Shown in pieces: positions 17,023-26,052 of a stretch of DNA of 64,000 bases. Location of the stretch: contig CP036272.1 in assembly GCA_007745635.1 (NCBI GenBank), positions 3,834,866-3,898,865 of the forward strand, given 5' to 3'. The translations under genes and the position numbers were made by a program. Numbering within the stretch: position 1 is the stretch's first letter; each line of letters begins with the position of its first letter. A model generated the notes under the pieces. The model saw only the letters and a list, made by a program, of their open reading frames with translations. It was not told where the DNA came from and made no database searches. Source of the DNA: Stieleria bergensis. Its GTDB lineage: Bacteria > Planctomycetota > Planctomycetia > Pirellulales > Pirellulaceae.

Positions 17023-18612
17023 CTAGACTTCAATCGACGAGCTGCGATAAACGGGGCAACCCAAGGATTCGGCGACAGCCTTCATTTCACGATAACAAGC
17101 GGCGGCTTGCTTGGCTTTCAAGTCGTCGTTCTTGTCAAAGCTCAGGTTTGTCACGCACACGGCCGCTCGGGCGACAACAGGAGAGACGGTCACTGGCAAG
17201 TCGAATCCATATCGATTGGCAATCGGCTCGATGGCTTCAATCAACTGACTCACATCCGGACCCCGCATGGGCACCACAGGTGCAAACCAAACCAAACCCA
17301 CGTCTTGCACCTGGCCGGACTCGGGTCGATGGCGAAAGAACGCGCCTTCCAAATGAGCTTTGCTGGGTACCCCTGAAAGGAGATCAAACACATCCGTCAT
17401 CGTGTGTTGCAAATGCCGCAGTCGCTTCAGCGCATTGATCGGCGGCAGATGATCCACAGCCCACGCAGTCAGCGCGAGATGTCGTTTGGAAAAGAAGATC
17501 GGTTTGGAGATGCCGCGGAAAGCCGCTCGAATCGCCGCCCGTTTCGCTTTGACCTCCTGATGTGTTCCATACAGCCCTCCCAATGCATTCCAAGGGGCGA
17601 CTTTACCTTGATCGCGCAGGCTGTTTCGATCCGAAGCCGTCAGCACCTCGTCGCCAGGGAACTGAGCCATCAACTCGCGCCGGGACGAAAGAGTGCGCAA
17701 GTCATTCGCAAAGTGGACCACACTATCAATCGTGCCGCGCTGGCGCAACTGACCAACGGCATTGACTGCCTGCTGGAACTGCTCAGGAGTCTGTAAACGA
17801 AAGGCGAATCCGGAGATTTCATCTGGACGCGGCATCAGCCACACCGTCATCCGCGTGACCACCGCCAAATCACTCTGTTGCAGCATGCCTTGCGGATTGG
17901 GGCCACGACCGTTGGGGTAAACATGCGCGACATCGGGCTCGAAAAACTGCTTGCCAAATCCGGTATGCAGCACCTTGCCATCAGGGGTGACATACTGATA
18001 GTTACTGACTTTGCTGGAGCGATCACCGTAGGGCGTGTGGCCAAAGCCTCGTTGCAAGACATTGCCGACAATGCTGGCGTCAGGCCCAGCACCGGTCACG
18101 TCCATCATCAAGGCTGACTTTCTTCGCTGTAATTCCTGGTACAGTTGGCCTTGACTGACGCCGGCTTCGATCACCGCATACCCTAACTCCTCGTTGATCT
18201 CGACAATCTGGTTCATGCGGCCCAGGTCCAGAATCACCGCCCCATCTTGGCTGGCACAGGCATCACCATAGCCCCAATTCTTGCCTCGGCTGATGGCTTT
18301 CCATGCCAAACCAGCCTCGGACAGCAATGGCATGATGCGTGAAACCTGCAGCAATGAATCAGGACGCAAAATCACCAGCGGAGTGGTGCCCTGTGGCAGT
18401 GTTGACTTGGCATACTGCTCGCGTGAGGCTCGCTGCGTTAACACATGCTGTTGACCAACCACACCGGCAAGCTTTCTCAAGAGCGTGGTGATGGCCGGTC
18501 GACTCGGCAGTCCACTGGTCGTCGCTTTGCCCAAGCCAGGCTTGACCACCGACGATTGCATGTCTTCACCAGCAACTGCTGGATAATCATTTGAAGAATG
18601 CGGTTGCGACAT
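17023..18612 (-). CDS. FAD-linked oxidase of the vanillyl-alcohol oxidase / p-cresol methylhydroxylase type
   Basis: Flavoprotein of 529 residues. The FAD-binding (PCMH-type) fold is visible: VILRPDSLLQVSRIMPLL, then SRGKNWGYGDACASQDGAVI and LDLGRMNQIVEINEELGYAV, closely following the p-cresol methylhydroxylase pattern, then VTGAGPDASIVGNVLQRGFG and MLQQSDLAVVTRMTVWLMPR. The C-terminal half has the cap domain common to 4-cresol dehydrogenase and vanillyl-alcohol oxidase. It would oxidise a phenolic or similar alcohol substrate, but the substrate cannot be read from the sequence. There is no signal peptide and no adjacent cytochrome gene. Transcribed divergently from the glycosyltransferase. 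An internal start at 18561 is possible. Confidence 0.82.
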   Translation of the reverse strand: MSQPHSSNDYPAVAGEDMQSSVVKPGLGKATTSGLPSRPAITTLLRKLAGVVGQQHVLTQRASREQYAKSTLPQGTTPLVILRPDSLLQVSRIMPLLSEAGLAWKAISRGKNWGYGDACASQDGAVILDLGRMNQIVEINEELGYAVIEAGVSQGQLYQELQRRKSALMMDVTGAGPDASIVGNVLQRGFGHTPYGDRSSKVSNYQYVTPDGKVLHTGFGKQFFEPDVAHVYPNGRGPNPQGMLQQSDLAVVTRMTVWLMPRPDEISGFAFRLQTPEQFQQAVNAVGQLRQRGTIDSVVHFANDLRTLSSRRELMAQFPGDEVLTASDRNSLRDQGKVAPWNALGGLYGTHQEVKAKRAAIRAAFRGISKPIFFSKRHLALTAWAVDHLPPINALKRLRHLQHTMTDVFDLLSGVPSKAHLEGAFFRHRPESGQVQDVGLVWFAPVVPMRGPDVSQLIEAIEPIANRYGFDLPVTVSPVVARAAVCVTNLSFDKNDDLKAKQAAACYREMKAVAESLGCPVYRSSSIEV

Positions 18613-18907
18613 GAAAGAAGTACTAAAGCGTTTGCCAACGTATGAATTAGATTGAAGTAGATAAACTTAGGTTGAGCAGATGTGCGCAACGAAGAACGTA
18701 GAATCGGACATTCGATTTTCAAAAGCTGACCGTGATGAGTTCATTATGATCGCTACAACAGGAACATCGCGCAGCCCGGTCTGGGATCGCTGCCCCCCTG
18801 AACGATCAACTAAACAACGCGCCATGCCGCCTAATACCAGAATAACCGTTACTCCGTCGCCTAACGTGCGTCGGCCGCAATCCTCCCCACCGATCGTAGA
18901 AAGCCCG

Positions 18908-20092
18908 ATGATGCCTAGCCCAACTGACCTTCCTCTCGTGCTGCACCCTCGCGTGATCAGCGGTCAAGGCGGAGGCCCCGAGAAGACCATTTTGAACTCG
19001 CCGCGGTTCCTTGAACCGCTGGGTTATCAGGCCGCCTGCCTGTATCTGCGTGATCCTCACGACGATGGCTTTGAAATCATTCGCCAGCGTGCTGGCCAGA
19101 CACATGCTCCGTTGATCGAAATCGATGACTTTGGACTTCGCGACTGGAAAATTGTGGGGCGTTGCAAAGCGGCGGTGGAAGAAACATTGAAGCGTTTCTC
19201 GGCAGACGATGACTTCATCTGGCATGGACACGATTATAAATCCAACCTGATCGGACTACTGCTTCGCAAGTCATTCCCCAAAATGCAACTCGTCAGCACC
19301 GTCCACGGCTGGGGCCAGCGGACCTGGAAAACGCCGATCTACTTTGCGATCGATCGCTGGTGCTTGAAACGCTATCAGCAAGTCATCTGCGTCTCACAAG
19401 ATCTCTATCAGGACTGCCAAAAACTTGGCCTCCCCGAAACACGCCTTAGCCTGATTGACAACGCCATCGCACTGGGCGATTACCAAGTCGACTACAGCCA
19501 AGCGGACGCCAAACAGCAACTTGGCCTCAACGAGGACGCCTTCCTGATCGCAGGCGTTGGCAGGCTGTCCGATGAAAAAGGGTTTGACCTCTTGATTCAA
19601 GCGATCGCGGAACTTAGCCAGAGCGGCAAGAATGTTGCGCTTCGCATCGCCGGCGACGGAGCCTTCCGCGATGCGCTGCAACAACAAATCGATCAACTGA
19701 ATCTGGGCAATCGCATCGAGCTGCTGGGCTTTGTCGCTGACCCCAGGCTGCTCTATCAAGCTTGTGACACTTTTGTGCTCTCCAGCTTTCGCGAAGGGCT
19801 GCCAAACGTGTTGCTCGAAGCGATGGCGATGAAGCGTCCCGTTGTGTCAACACGTGTTGCTGGCATCCCCAAATTGGTCGTCGACGGAGACAACGGAATC
19901 CTGATCCACTCCGGTGATCACAAACAAATCAAAGACGCCGTTCAGATCATGCTGGAGGATCCCGAGACGCGACAAAGAATCGCGGCCAGCGGCTACGAAA
20001 CGGTGTCCTCCAAGTTCAGCTTTCAAGTTCGCATGGACAAAATCGCCGCGATCTACAAAAAGCTTTCAACGACACCTTTTGATTGTCCTTAA
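18908..20092 (+). CDS. Glycosyltransferase family 4 (GT-B fold)
   Basis: Retaining glycosyltransferase, 394 residues from the ATG at 18908. The frame is open to an ATG at 18680, but those 76 residues are Ser/Pro/Arg-rich and unlike the family. The N-terminal Rossmann half begins LPLVLHPRVISGQGGGPEKT. The C-terminal half has VGRLSDEKGFDLLIQAIAEL and the donor-binding Ex7E region FREGLPNVLLEAMAMKRPVV, followed by TRVAGIPKLVVDGDNGILI. It transfers a nucleotide-sugar unit to an unknown acceptor, probably in polysaccharide or glycolipid synthesis. It stands alone and converges with the terpene-cyclase-fold gene. Confidence 0.88.
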   Translation: MMPSPTDLPLVLHPRVISGQGGGPEKTILNSPRFLEPLGYQAACLYLRDPHDDGFEIIRQRAGQTHAPLIEIDDFGLRDWKIVGRCKAAVEETLKRFSADDDFIWHGHDYKSNLIGLLLRKSFPKMQLVSTVHGWGQRTWKTPIYFAIDRWCLKRYQQVICVSQDLYQDCQKLGLPETRLSLIDNAIALGDYQVDYSQADAKQQLGLNEDAFLIAGVGRLSDEKGFDLLIQAIAELSQSGKNVALRIAGDGAFRDALQQQIDQLNLGNRIELLGFVADPRLLYQACDTFVLSSFREGLPNVLLEAMAMKRPVVSTRVAGIPKLVVDGDNGILIHSGDHKQIKDAVQIMLEDPETRQRIAASGYETVSSKFSFQVRMDKIAAIYKKLSTTPFDCP

Positions 20093-20204
20093 AAATAAAG
20101 CCCAGCGTCGCGATGGCAACACTGGGCAACAACACTGGGCAATGGTCTGTCTGATCGACAACATCGAAAATCTTTGCTGCGGCGGGACGCCGCTTGGAGA
20201 GGGA

Positions 20205-21356
20205 TCACTCCCGGCAGTACTTCAGTGCCATCAATGCGTAGGCAGTCACTAGATTCCGGTTGCCTTCCATCCAGCGGTCGCTGCCACCGTTGACCCACGA
20301 ACCGTCCTTCTGTTGCCCCTTGACCAGGGTGGCGGTCAATTCACGTTTCCACAGGTGATCCTTGCCCTTTGAATCGGTCAGCACTTGAATCTTGGCGGCG
20401 TCTAAAGCTTTGGCAAAGGTGTGGAAGTAATAGTACAGACCGGACTGGCCCATGCCTGGATTCTCGTCCAGCGAGTAAGTTTTCTGAATAAAGTCCATGG
20501 CTGCTTGGACGCGAGGATCATCACTCGCCAGGCCTGCGTAAATCATGCTTTTCAAGCCAGCATAAGTCATCGATCCATAGCTTCGCAAACCACCGCCGTT
20601 GTCTGGCTCCACGACTTTGGTTTCACCACCGGCTGCCGGCGTGTAGTAGAACCCTCCGTCCCCGATTTTATCGGCGTGCTTGGTATCGTTGCCTTGGCCA
20701 GCCAAATTTTGCGTCCGCGCCACAAACTTCAGAGCCTTTTGAATCGCTTCATCGTCCGCTTCATTGCCAAGTTCGCGAAGGGCTTCCACCAAGAAGGAAG
20801 TGTTGGACAAGTCCGGACGCGAGTGGCTGCCATAGCCGGCCCCGCCGTAAGCCGGGTCCGAGGATTCAATGCCTTCACCTTCGTCCCACTGGATCTGCTT
20901 CAGGAATGCTTCGGCCCGCTTGAGTTGACTGTCGAAACGCCCGTCTTTGTTGGCTGCGATCATGGCACCAACCGCCACGGTCGTTTCATAATTGCGGTAG
21001 TGTGATCCGTCAACATAGACACCACCATCGGGGCGAACATTGCTGACGATAAAGTCAATCGCCTTTTTGACTTCGGGGGAACTGACTTCACTGGGGCGAT
21101 GATCCAAGATCGCCCGAACACACAGCGAGGTCACGGCAACACCGGTCTCAGGACTGAAGGCCCCGTTGGCAGCTTGGCCGCGATTCTTCAGATAGCGAAT
21201 CCCAGCGTCGGCAGACCTCTCAATGGCCGCGTTGGTTTCCTTGGGAGACTGATATTCAGAGGGCTCAGCAGCCAGAGCGACGTTGCCAAACAGGCAGACA
21301 GAAGCGGCACTCAGAACGGCCTTACAAGCAGAACGACGAGGAAACGGGAAAGTCAT
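20205..21356 (-). CDS. Secreted prenyltransferase/squalene-cyclase-fold repeat protein
   Basis: About 383 residues from the ATG at 21356, which starts a signal peptide ending KAVLSAASVCLFGNVALAAE; the frame is open to 21509. The mature part has repeats of the alpha/alpha-toroid type, with motifs such as GIRYLKNRGQAANGAFSPET, VRPDGGVYVDG, DGGFYYTP and LVKGQQKDGSWVNGGSDRW. This fold is shared by squalene cyclases and protein prenyltransferases, but the catalytic DXDD-type motif is not seen, and secreted planctomycete proteins of this type have no known reaction. I make no functional claim beyond the fold. Tail-to-tail with the glycosyltransferase gene, 112 bp apart. Confidence 0.8.
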   Translation of the reverse strand: MTFPFPRRSACKAVLSAASVCLFGNVALAAEPSEYQSPKETNAAIERSADAGIRYLKNRGQAANGAFSPETGVAVTSLCVRAILDHRPSEVSSPEVKKAIDFIVSNVRPDGGVYVDGSHYRNYETTVAVGAMIAANKDGRFDSQLKRAEAFLKQIQWDEGEGIESSDPAYGGAGYGSHSRPDLSNTSFLVEALRELGNEADDEAIQKALKFVARTQNLAGQGNDTKHADKIGDGGFYYTPAAGGETKVVEPDNGGGLRSYGSMTYAGLKSMIYAGLASDDPRVQAAMDFIQKTYSLDENPGMGQSGLYYYFHTFAKALDAAKIQVLTDSKGKDHLWKRELTATLVKGQQKDGSWVNGGSDRWMEGNRNLVTAYALMALKYCRE

Positions 21357-21695
21357 CGAAAGGTCTCGGCGTAAGGAGGAGAGGAAATGGGAATCGCGAG
21401 TCAACAGCGTCTGGAGGGTCATTGGAACGTCGGTGCAAATTGCATGCCCAACAAAACCACCCATCGAATGACTAGTATTGCACGGATTAGAGTCCAGAAA
21501 AGCCGCCATCGAAGATCAAAATAGCACCCCCGCGACGCATAATCCACCACCGCAAAACGTGACCCACCCGTGACCGGCCCGGTTTGGCCAACCATCGTCC
21601 CGCCACCTAAACACGACGGTGGAACACCATCGCCAGAGTCGCAAACCCCGATTCCCAATGTCCGAACGCCGAACGTGTTCCACTCCCAACCCAAT

Positions 21696-21880
21696 TTCCG
21701 AACGCCGAAGGTGTTCCACTCCATAGCCCAGGGTCGCGAAGCGCACCCTGGGTTACCACATGCGTTCAATACCCTACCCCGAAGGGGTTGTACAATCGGC
21801 CTGGTTAAACACCCACGATTGACGCCCAACGATGTTCACGACGCGTGGGTCCAATTGTGGAACACCTACGGCGTTCGGAA
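21696..21880. repeat. MITE-like element with 23-bp terminal inverted repeats, copy 1
   Basis: The 185-bp unit begins TTCCGAACGCCGAAGGTG and ends CACCTACGGCGTTCGGAA; its 23-bp ends are inverted repeats with one mismatch. Inside are a hairpin (CCCAGGGT...ACCCTGGG) and the motif CCCCGAAGGGGTTGTACAA. It codes for nothing recognisable. Further hairpins and another CACCTACGGCGTTCGG follow to about 21953. Confidence 0.75.
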
Positions 21881-22114
21881 CCATCGTCGAATCGATACCC
21901 GGGGTGCGCTGCGCGACCCCGGGCTTTGACAATAGAACACCTACGGCGTTCGGCAGGAGCGCCCCAAATCTCCGAACCTCGAACGTGTACCACACCAATC
22001 CGACGGTTCCAAACCCGAAAACGTTCACGTCCCAAACCACGGCTCCACACACCAAAAACGTTCACGTCCCAAACCACGGTCCCACACACCGAAAACGTTC
22101 CACACCAACCCAAT
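21881..22114. repeat. Degenerate repeat field between the two MITE-like copies
   Basis: It contains the hairpin CCCGGGGTGCGC...GCGCGACCCCGGG, a second CACCTACGGCGTTCGG end, and several decayed copies of an AAAACGTTC-CAC-type 30-35 bp unit (for example at 22017-22100). No gene is supported; open frames here run through repeats in all directions. Confidence 0.6.
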
Positions 22115-22312
22115 TTCCGAACGCCGAAGGTGTTCCACTCCATAGCCCAGGGTCGCGAAGCGCACCCTGGGTCACCATCACGCGCTCAACACCCTACCCC
22201 GAAGGGGTTGTACAACCGGCCTGATCTGCCCGCGACGTAAACACCCACGTTTGACACCCAACGATGTCCACGACGCATGGCTCCAATTGTGGAACACCTA
22301 CGGCGTTCGGAA
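22115..22312. repeat. MITE-like element, copy 2
   Basis: The 198-bp direct-orientation copy of the element at 21696-21880, with the same 23-bp inverted ends and internal hairpins; it is slightly longer because of small insertions (for example ATCTGCCCGCGACG). The similarity continues to 22387, as it does to 21953 in copy 1. Confidence 0.75.
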
Positions 22313-22390
22313 ACCCGCGTCGAATCGAAACCCGGGGTGCGCTGCGCGACCCCGGGCTTTGACAATAGAACACCTACGGCGTTCGGCAAA

Positions 22391-22571
22391 CAACCGACAT
22401 CACACCAACGCCATCACACCAACGCCATCACACCAACGCCATCACACAACCAACATCACACAACCAACATCACACAACCAACATCACACAACCAACATCA
22501 CACAACCAACATCACACAACCAACATCACACAACCAACATCACACAACCAACATCACACAACCGACATCTC
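22391..22571. repeat. 14-bp minisatellite, about 12 copies of two variants
   Basis: Three copies of a unit ATCACACCAACGCC are followed by about nine copies of ATCACACAACCAAC, all head to tail. It lies just downstream of the clpP terminator and directly after the MITE-like copy. No coding sense. Confidence 0.93.
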
Positions 22572-22602
22572 AGGTGCCTGCGAAGTCCGGACAGGTCATG
22601 CC

Positions 22603-22640
22603 AAAAAACAACCCCTAGGTGCGAATCGCAGCCAGGGGTT
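22603..22640 (-). terminator. Intrinsic terminator after clpP (copy 1)
   Basis: On the minus strand, AACCCCT and AGGGGTT pair around a 17-base loop and are followed by a run of six T. It lies about 48 bp after the clpP stop, in the right orientation. Confidence 0.7.
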
Positions 22641-22687
22641 TGCTAGATCATCTGAATCGCATTGAAACGCGATGGAATTCGTTGGCG

Positions 22688-23296
22688 CTACTCGCTGGCT
22701 TGGCCGGCGGTTTCGCTGCTGCTGGCGACGACTTTGTCGATCAGGCCGTATTCGCAGGATTCTTCTGCGCTCATGAACCGGTCGCGGTCGGTGTCTCCTT
22801 CGATCTTCTCCAACGAGTGACCGGTGTGCTCGATCATGATCTCGTTCATGCGTTGCTTGATGCGGCGCAATTCTTCAACGTGGATTTCAACTTCACGAGC
22901 CGTTCCCTGCATGCCTGCGAGCGGCTGGTGAATCATGATGCGGGCGTTTGGCAATGCGAAACGCTTTCCTGCCGCACCGGCGGTCAACAACACTGCGCCC
23001 ATCGAAGCGGCTTGACCGATGCAGTAGGTGGCCACATCGCAGGACACAAATTGCATGGTGTCATAGATCGCCATGCCGGCGGTGATGCTGCCACCGGGGC
23101 TGTTGATGTACAGGTGAATGTCCGCTTTCGGATCATCGCTCATCAGAAAGAGCATTTGTGCGACCAGAGAGTTGGCGATTTGGTCGTCAACCTGCTGGCC
23201 AAGAAAAATAATGCGGTCCTTGAGCAACCGGCTGTAGATGTCATAGGTACGCTCTTCGCGACCACTCTTTTCGACAACGTAAGGAATCAAAGGCAT
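22688..23296 (-). CDS. clpP: ATP-dependent Clp protease proteolytic subunit (first of a pair)
   Basis: Serine protease that forms the ClpP barrel and degrades proteins fed by ClpX or ClpA/C. From the ATG at 23296 it has 202 residues, the normal size. The catalytic triad is visible: S98 in GQAASMGA, H123 in MIHQPL and D172 in DTDRDRF. The oligomer-handle segment [13 protein letters not shown] is intact. The frame opens to 23389 through repeat DNA and is not used. It lies downstream of a second clpP on the same strand, separated by 285 bp of repeat-containing DNA. Paired clpP genes often give mixed two-ring complexes; that this pair does so is inference. Confidence 0.95.
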   Translation of the reverse strand: MPLIPYVVEKSGREERTYDIYSRLLKDRIIFLGQQVDDQIANSLVAQMLFLMSDDPKADIHLYINSPGGSITAGMAIYDTMQFVSCDVATYCIGQAASMGAVLLTAGAAGKRFALPNARIMIHQPLAGMQGTAREVEIHVEELRRIKQRMNEIMIEHTGHSLEKIEGDTDRDRFMSAEESCEYGLIDKVVASSSETAGQASE

Positions 23297-23337
23297 AGTT
23301 CTGTATTTTGTCTGGTAAGGTGCATAAATAAGTGTCG

Positions 23338-23520
23338 CCTTTCGCTCCGCGAAAGCAGCGTGCTTGGCTCTTTGCCCACGCCATCGCAACCCTCGGCAAT
23401 ATTAGCGTTCGCGGCCCATCACAGCGTCCCACGAAGCTCTTCTCTGTCTCAATTGTGGCCTTTCGCTGCGCGAAAGCAGCGTGTTCAACACTTGGCTCAC
23501 GCCATGGCAACTCTCAGCGA
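23338..23520. repeat. Two direct copies of a ~60-bp palindromic repeat between the clpP genes
   Basis: Copies at about 23338-23400 and 23459-23520 share a hairpin (CTTTCGCTCCGCGAAAG and CTTTCGCTGCGCGAAAG) followed by CAGCGTG, then CTCACGCCATGGCAAC in one copy and CCCACGCCATCGCAAC in the other. No coding sense; it probably belongs to a dispersed repeat family. Confidence 0.75.
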
Positions 23521-23581
23521 TCGCTTGTCTGCCTCAGAAGTTGGGGCCGGAAAGCTCATTTGACTTTCTCCGGCCACACGA

Positions 23582-24262
23582 TCAATCATCGTCATCATCT
23601 TCTTCGACAGGTTTGGTCAAGATATCGTCCACGATGCCGTACTCCTTGGCTTCGTTGGCACCGAGGAAGAAGTCTCGATCGGTGTCTTGGGAAATCTTCT
23701 CGACCGTCTGCCCGCTGTGCTTGGCGATAATTTCGTTCAAGACATCTCGATAGCGGAACATCTCAGTGGCTTGAATTTCAATATCGCTGACTTGACCACC
23801 GACCCCACCCATGGGCTGGTGCATCATCACTCGGCTATTGGGCAGACACTGGCGTTTGCCTTTGGCCCCACCAACCAGCAGGACCGCGGCCCCGCTACAG
23901 GCTTCTCCGACGCAATAGGTTGCGACGGGGCAGGACAGCATTTGCATGGTGTCGTAGATCGCCAAAGTGGCGGTCACGCTACCACCTGGAGAGTTAATGT
24001 AAAAGTGAATGTCCTTGCGGCGGTTTTCGCTTTGCAAGTACAGCAGCTTCATGACCAATTCATTGGCGTTTCCGTAATGAATTTCGCCTTGCAGGAAGAC
24101 GATACGGTTTTCCAGCAGCAGATCGCCAAGGGTCATTTGGCGTTGTCGTTGGTAACTTTGGTAAGCATGGCTGGCGGCGAGATCACCTTGATTCAGGTCA
24201 GGTCGGCCATGACCAGAGGCGAGAGCGCCGGAGGAAAACGGGCTGGGGAATGGTAAATCCAT
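23582..24262 (-). CDS. clpP: ATP-dependent Clp protease proteolytic subunit (second of a pair)
   Basis: Paralogue of the neighbouring clpP, 226 residues from the ATG at 24262. The triad is complete: S123 in GEACSGAAV, H148 in MMHQPM and D197 in DTDRDFF. It differs by an N-terminal extension of about 40 residues that lacks the usual first segment and by an acidic tail ending EEDDDDD. The Ser motif has CSGA where most ClpP proteins have ASMG, so cleavage preference may differ. It is the upstream gene of the pair. Role: protein turnover, probably as a hetero-oligomer partner. Confidence 0.94.
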   Translation of the reverse strand: MDLPFPSPFSSGALASGHGRPDLNQGDLAASHAYQSYQRQRQMTLGDLLLENRIVFLQGEIHYGNANELVMKLLYLQSENRRKDIHFYINSPGGSVTATLAIYDTMQMLSCPVATYCVGEACSGAAVLLVGGAKGKRQCLPNSRVMMHQPMGGVGGQVSDIEIQATEMFRYRDVLNEIIAKHSGQTVEKISQDTDRDFFLGANEAKEYGIVDDILTKPVEEDDDDD

Positions 24263-24571
24263 AGAAATTCCACATTCTGCTTGGGAAAGGAAAACGCAAT
24301 CGAGGCAGGTGCCGGACGCTAATAGCATAGCGCTCGGACAGCCAGCAAGTGGTCAGCGCCGTGGGAAACCGAACCGGCACCATAACCTTCGGCCAGAATC
24401 GTACCGCCAGATTAGCGAACTGTCACCAACAACTGTTCCCAATGAGGGAGACCGTGGCAAGGGGGGGGACCAAAGTGAAGGAACAATGAAAAGCCGGCCC
24501 ACCACCAGAAAAATGTCCCCCAATCCATAAACCATTAGACATGCCCCTACAAGTATGCTATTCTAACCGCC
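24263..24571. other. Divergent region between clpP and the first secreted small protein gene
   Basis: About 309 bases. The AT content rises toward the right end. A TATGCTATTCT stretch at 24554-24564 lies only 7-12 bases before the small gene's ATG and could be a -10 box of a nearly leaderless transcript. No gene is supported. Confidence 0.4.
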
Positions 24572-24904
24572 ATGCGCCCATTCATCATCATAGTCATCCT
24601 TCTAATCGCGTCAGCGAGCGGAAGTAGTTGCTGCGCTGGCGTGATTGTGGATTCTAACCACCCAGTTTGCCAGACTGAGATCTCCACGGATTTGGTGGCT
24701 CCGAGCGGTGATACACCGTTTTGCCAGAACGATACTGCGGATCATATTCGTCTATCTGACGAATATGAAAACTCAGATGAAGTGCGTGTCATTCTCGGAA
24801 ATTTCTACGCAGTTGGACATACTTGTCCCAGGCCGTTAAAAGTTGTCGGATTACGAGTATGTTCCGAACCGCCGTTTGGTTTACCGCAGGATAGACCTTC
24901 TTAG
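24572..24904 (+). CDS. Small secreted protein of 110 residues (cassette 1)
   Basis: I do not recognise a family. It has an N-terminal signal sequence (MRPFIIIVILLIASASGSS) followed by CCAGVIVD, then a polar Cys-containing middle and the end GLPQDRPS. A second protein of exactly the same length at 27238 shares the N-terminal pattern SGxxCxAGxIxD and the ending P-x-DRP, and occupies the same position, about 60 bp before a PEP-CTERM gene. There is no membrane segment beyond the signal. Base composition is more AT-rich than that of the flanking genes. The match between the two copies is the main reason to call it real. Confidence 0.6.
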   Translation: MRPFIIIVILLIASASGSSCCAGVIVDSNHPVCQTEISTDLVAPSGDTPFCQNDTADHIRLSDEYENSDEVRVILGNFYAVGHTCPRPLKVVGLRVCSEPPFGLPQDRPS

Positions 24905-24966
24905 AACTTTTGATTGATTTTGACAATTTTCACTATTAGTCTAACTTTCATTAATTCTGAGTAACC

Positions 24967-25983
24967 ATGCTTAAAAAACTTTTTACAACTCTTTTGCCGG
25001 TTCTAATGCTGGCATCTACCGCTCAGGCGGGTTTGCAGGGCAGTGCATTATTAGCACTATCCGACATCAAAATTGTGCGCGTGAGTGATGATCAGGTTAT
25101 TAGCGGCACCTTTGACGTCAACACAACAGAACTCGATGCGGGCGGTCCATTCGTACGTGTTTCTTCCGCTTTGACAAATAGCATCAGCGAGGTCACGCGT
25201 GGTGGAGTGACAGAGGAAGTCCTAGGCACATTTCAGATCTCCAGTGCCAACGGCGGCGGATCAATCGTCAGCACGAGCGGTAGTTTCGGTCCCGCATACA
25301 TCGGAACAAACGCGTCCCCAGCAGATAACGACTTTACTATCCAAGCCGCAGATTATGTCCGTGCAGACAGCGCTTTCGGTGGCTCGTTCGTGGATATTGT
25401 TGAGCCTAATCTCGGTGGTGGCATCCTTAACATCGCTGGTCTTCCACCGATCGGACCAACGCCATTGGTGCCAGTTCCACCAACAGGTGGTTTCGGTACT
25501 ACATATGCAGACTTCAATGTTGGCAGCTTGGACGGTCCAGTGACAGCAGGCTCAGCGAACATCGTTAATAACTCTTCACAGATTAGATTCCAGGCAAACT
25601 CCAACGAAACTGTGCGATTGGACTTCACTGCAACGTCGGACCTTTTCCTGGCACACACTGGAACTCCGAATCTCGGAGGGACCGCCAGCACATCGCTTCA
25701 AGTTACGATCAATGAAGTCTTCAATGGCGGATCGAACTTCCTTGGTCCTGTGTTTCCAGAGCTCAATCAGAGTATCAGCCTTTCGCCAAATGGCGCTGGC
25801 CCGAGCACCTACACATTTTCGGATGATCTTTCATCAGTTGAGTTTGATCTGAACGTTGGCAGCACCTATGAGATCACAATCAACCAGAAAAGTGCGATAG
25901 CGGTAGTTCCCGAACCATCGTCCGCCATCATCTTTAGCGTACTTGCTGCAGTTCCTTGCCTGATGCGTCGGCGCAAGTCGTAA
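24967..25983 (+). CDS. PEP-CTERM sorting-domain protein (cassette 1)
   Basis: Exported protein of 338 residues. The signal peptide is MLKKLFTTLLPVLMLASTAQ with a likely cut after AQA. The body is rich in Ser, Thr, Gly and Asn, probably beta-rich, with no enzyme motif. The C-terminus is a textbook PEP-CTERM signal: VVPEPSSAIIFSVLAAV, then a short helix and the basic end MRRRKS. Such proteins are processed by an exosortase and sent to the surface or the exopolysaccharide matrix; no exosortase gene lies in this window. It follows the 110-residue gene by 62 bp and is closed by a strong terminator. Function of the body is unknown. Confidence 0.88.
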   Translation: MLKKLFTTLLPVLMLASTAQAGLQGSALLALSDIKIVRVSDDQVISGTFDVNTTELDAGGPFVRVSSALTNSISEVTRGGVTEEVLGTFQISSANGGGSIVSTSGSFGPAYIGTNASPADNDFTIQAADYVRADSAFGGSFVDIVEPNLGGGILNIAGLPPIGPTPLVPVPPTGGFGTTYADFNVGSLDGPVTAGSANIVNNSSQIRFQANSNETVRLDFTATSDLFLAHTGTPNLGGTASTSLQVTINEVFNGGSNFLGPVFPELNQSISLSPNGAGPSTYTFSDDLSSVEFDLNVGSTYEITINQKSAIAVVPEPSSAIIFSVLAAVPCLMRRRKS

Positions 25984-26021
25984 TTACTTCCGAAGCACCG
26001 CGCATGTGCTAAAGAGCCCTA

Positions 26022-26052
26022 AAAGCCCACTGCATAACGCAGTGGGCTTTTT
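26022..26052 (+). terminator. Intrinsic terminator after the first PEP-CTERM gene
   Basis: A perfect 12-bp stem, AAAGCCCACTGC paired with GCAGTGGGCTTT around the loop ATAAC, followed by further T. It lies 38 bp after the stop codon. Being symmetric, it could act in both directions. Confidence 0.9.

Noticed and set aside
22391..22571. CRISPR array
   Set aside because: The units are 14 bp, directly adjoining and without spacers; this is a minisatellite.
21570..22646. Several open frames of 110-130 codons in the repeat field
   Set aside because: They run through inverted and tandem repeats on both strands and show no family motif.
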